From: Acidobacteriota bacterium
Lineage (GTDB): Bacteria > Acidobacteriota > Terriglobia > Acidiferrales > UBA7541
Assembly: GCA_027307115.1 (NCBI GenBank)
Contig: DAHUXN010000095.1
Span: 25,890-89,889, forward strand
DNA: 64,000 bases
Direction: 5' to 3'
The stretch's first letter is position 1. Each line of letters opens with the position of its first letter. The notes below the pieces were generated by a model. The model saw nothing but the letters and a program-made list of their open reading frames with translations. It was not told the origin of the DNA and did no database searches. The translations under genes were made by a program, and so were the position numbers. Below are positions 63,819 to 64,000 of this stretch, one piece after another.

Positions 63819-64000
63819 ATGACGCACGAGCGATTCGAAGGCGAGCGCACGTTGATGCGGATACACATAGGAGAATCGGACCACTGGCACGGCAAGCCGC
63901 TCTATCAGGCGATTGTTGAGATGCTGCGCACGGAGAAATTCTCAGGGGTGACCGTTCTGCGGGGCGTGGGCGGCTACGGTTCTTCGAGCATTTATCACAC
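63819..64000 (+). CDS. DUF190 (PII-like) protein, partial
   Basis: The ATG at 63819, with AGGAGG upstream, opens a frame that runs off the window after about 60 residues (ERTLMRIHIGESDHWHGKPLYQAIVEMLR, FSGVTVLRGVGGYGSSS). This is the DUF190 family, a PII-like fold that often sits next to crcB. It is probably under the same riboswitch. The function of DUF190 in fluoride resistance is not known. Confidence 0.88.
   Translation, partial: MTHERFEGERTLMRIHIGESDHWHGKPLYQAIVEMLRTEKFSGVTVLRGVGGYGSSSIYH

Overview
The window looks like a chromosomal segment from an acidobacterium, probably a Terriglobia relative. GC is moderately high, start codons are mixed ATG/GTG/TTG, and the gene content fits that phylum: a very large sortilin-type BNR propeller protein, a PEP-CTERM protein, putative-Ig lipoproteins, a GldA/F/G-type ABC operon with DUF4340, a DUF3857/transglutaminase/TPR protein, and several small conserved proteins I can only call hypothetical. 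There is no rRNA operon, prophage, complete insertion sequence or CRISPR array. The taxonomic call is inference from protein style, not from a marker gene.

Layout. 1-15 kb: a truncated DUF3857-transglutaminase-TPR protein, an HtrA/DegP protease with a small peptidoglycan-binding protein, a GT39-like membrane glycosyltransferase, a GNAT acetyltransferase, a PEP-CTERM protein, a DUF481 outer-membrane protein, MscL with a zinc-ribbon tail, and a minus-strand Mla/MCE lipid-transport operon (STAS, MlaE, MlaF, MlaD, PqiC-like lipoprotein) split by a tiny MITE-like insertion. 15-28 kb: a 1,096-residue BNR protein, then a hydroxyproline catabolic island: two proline-racemase-superfamily genes facing away from each other across a near-palindromic operator, a three-subunit D-hydroxyproline dehydrogenase, the deaminase, alpha-ketoglutarate semialdehyde dehydrogenase and a sodium:solute symporter. 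Together these would convert 4-hydroxyproline to alpha-ketoglutarate. 28-40 kb: exported BNR and Ig-like proteins, an MFS and a dicarboxylate-type symporter, and the GldA-GldF-GldG-DUF4340 operon.

40-53 kb is housekeeping: tRNA-Gly(GCC), a deoxyribosyltransferase-like protein, YjjX, thymidine kinase, the gap-pgk-tpiA-secG operon, tRNA-Leu(GAG) and an aa3-type cytochrome oxidase cluster with two subunit III genes. 53-58 kb holds the least explained material: a peroxiredoxin whose catalytic cysteine codon is an in-frame TGA followed by a SECIS-like hairpin (probable selenoprotein), an HD-GYP response regulator, two unknown membrane proteins, a small exported peptide with two copies of WADGGSPVPPFPD, and an XRE/S24-like regulator next to an unknown 149-residue protein. 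58-64 kb: an HELTH metallopeptidase, a MrfA/MrfB-type repair helicase and exonuclease pair, and a fluoride riboswitch controlling crcB and a DUF190 gene that runs off the window.

The most notable points are the selenocysteine peroxiredoxin (52873-53454), the repeat-peptide/regulator locus (56229-57747), and two kinds of small non-autonomous repeat (a 144-bp two-hairpin element present twice, and a 65-bp hairpin with an 11-bp direct duplication inside the mla operon).
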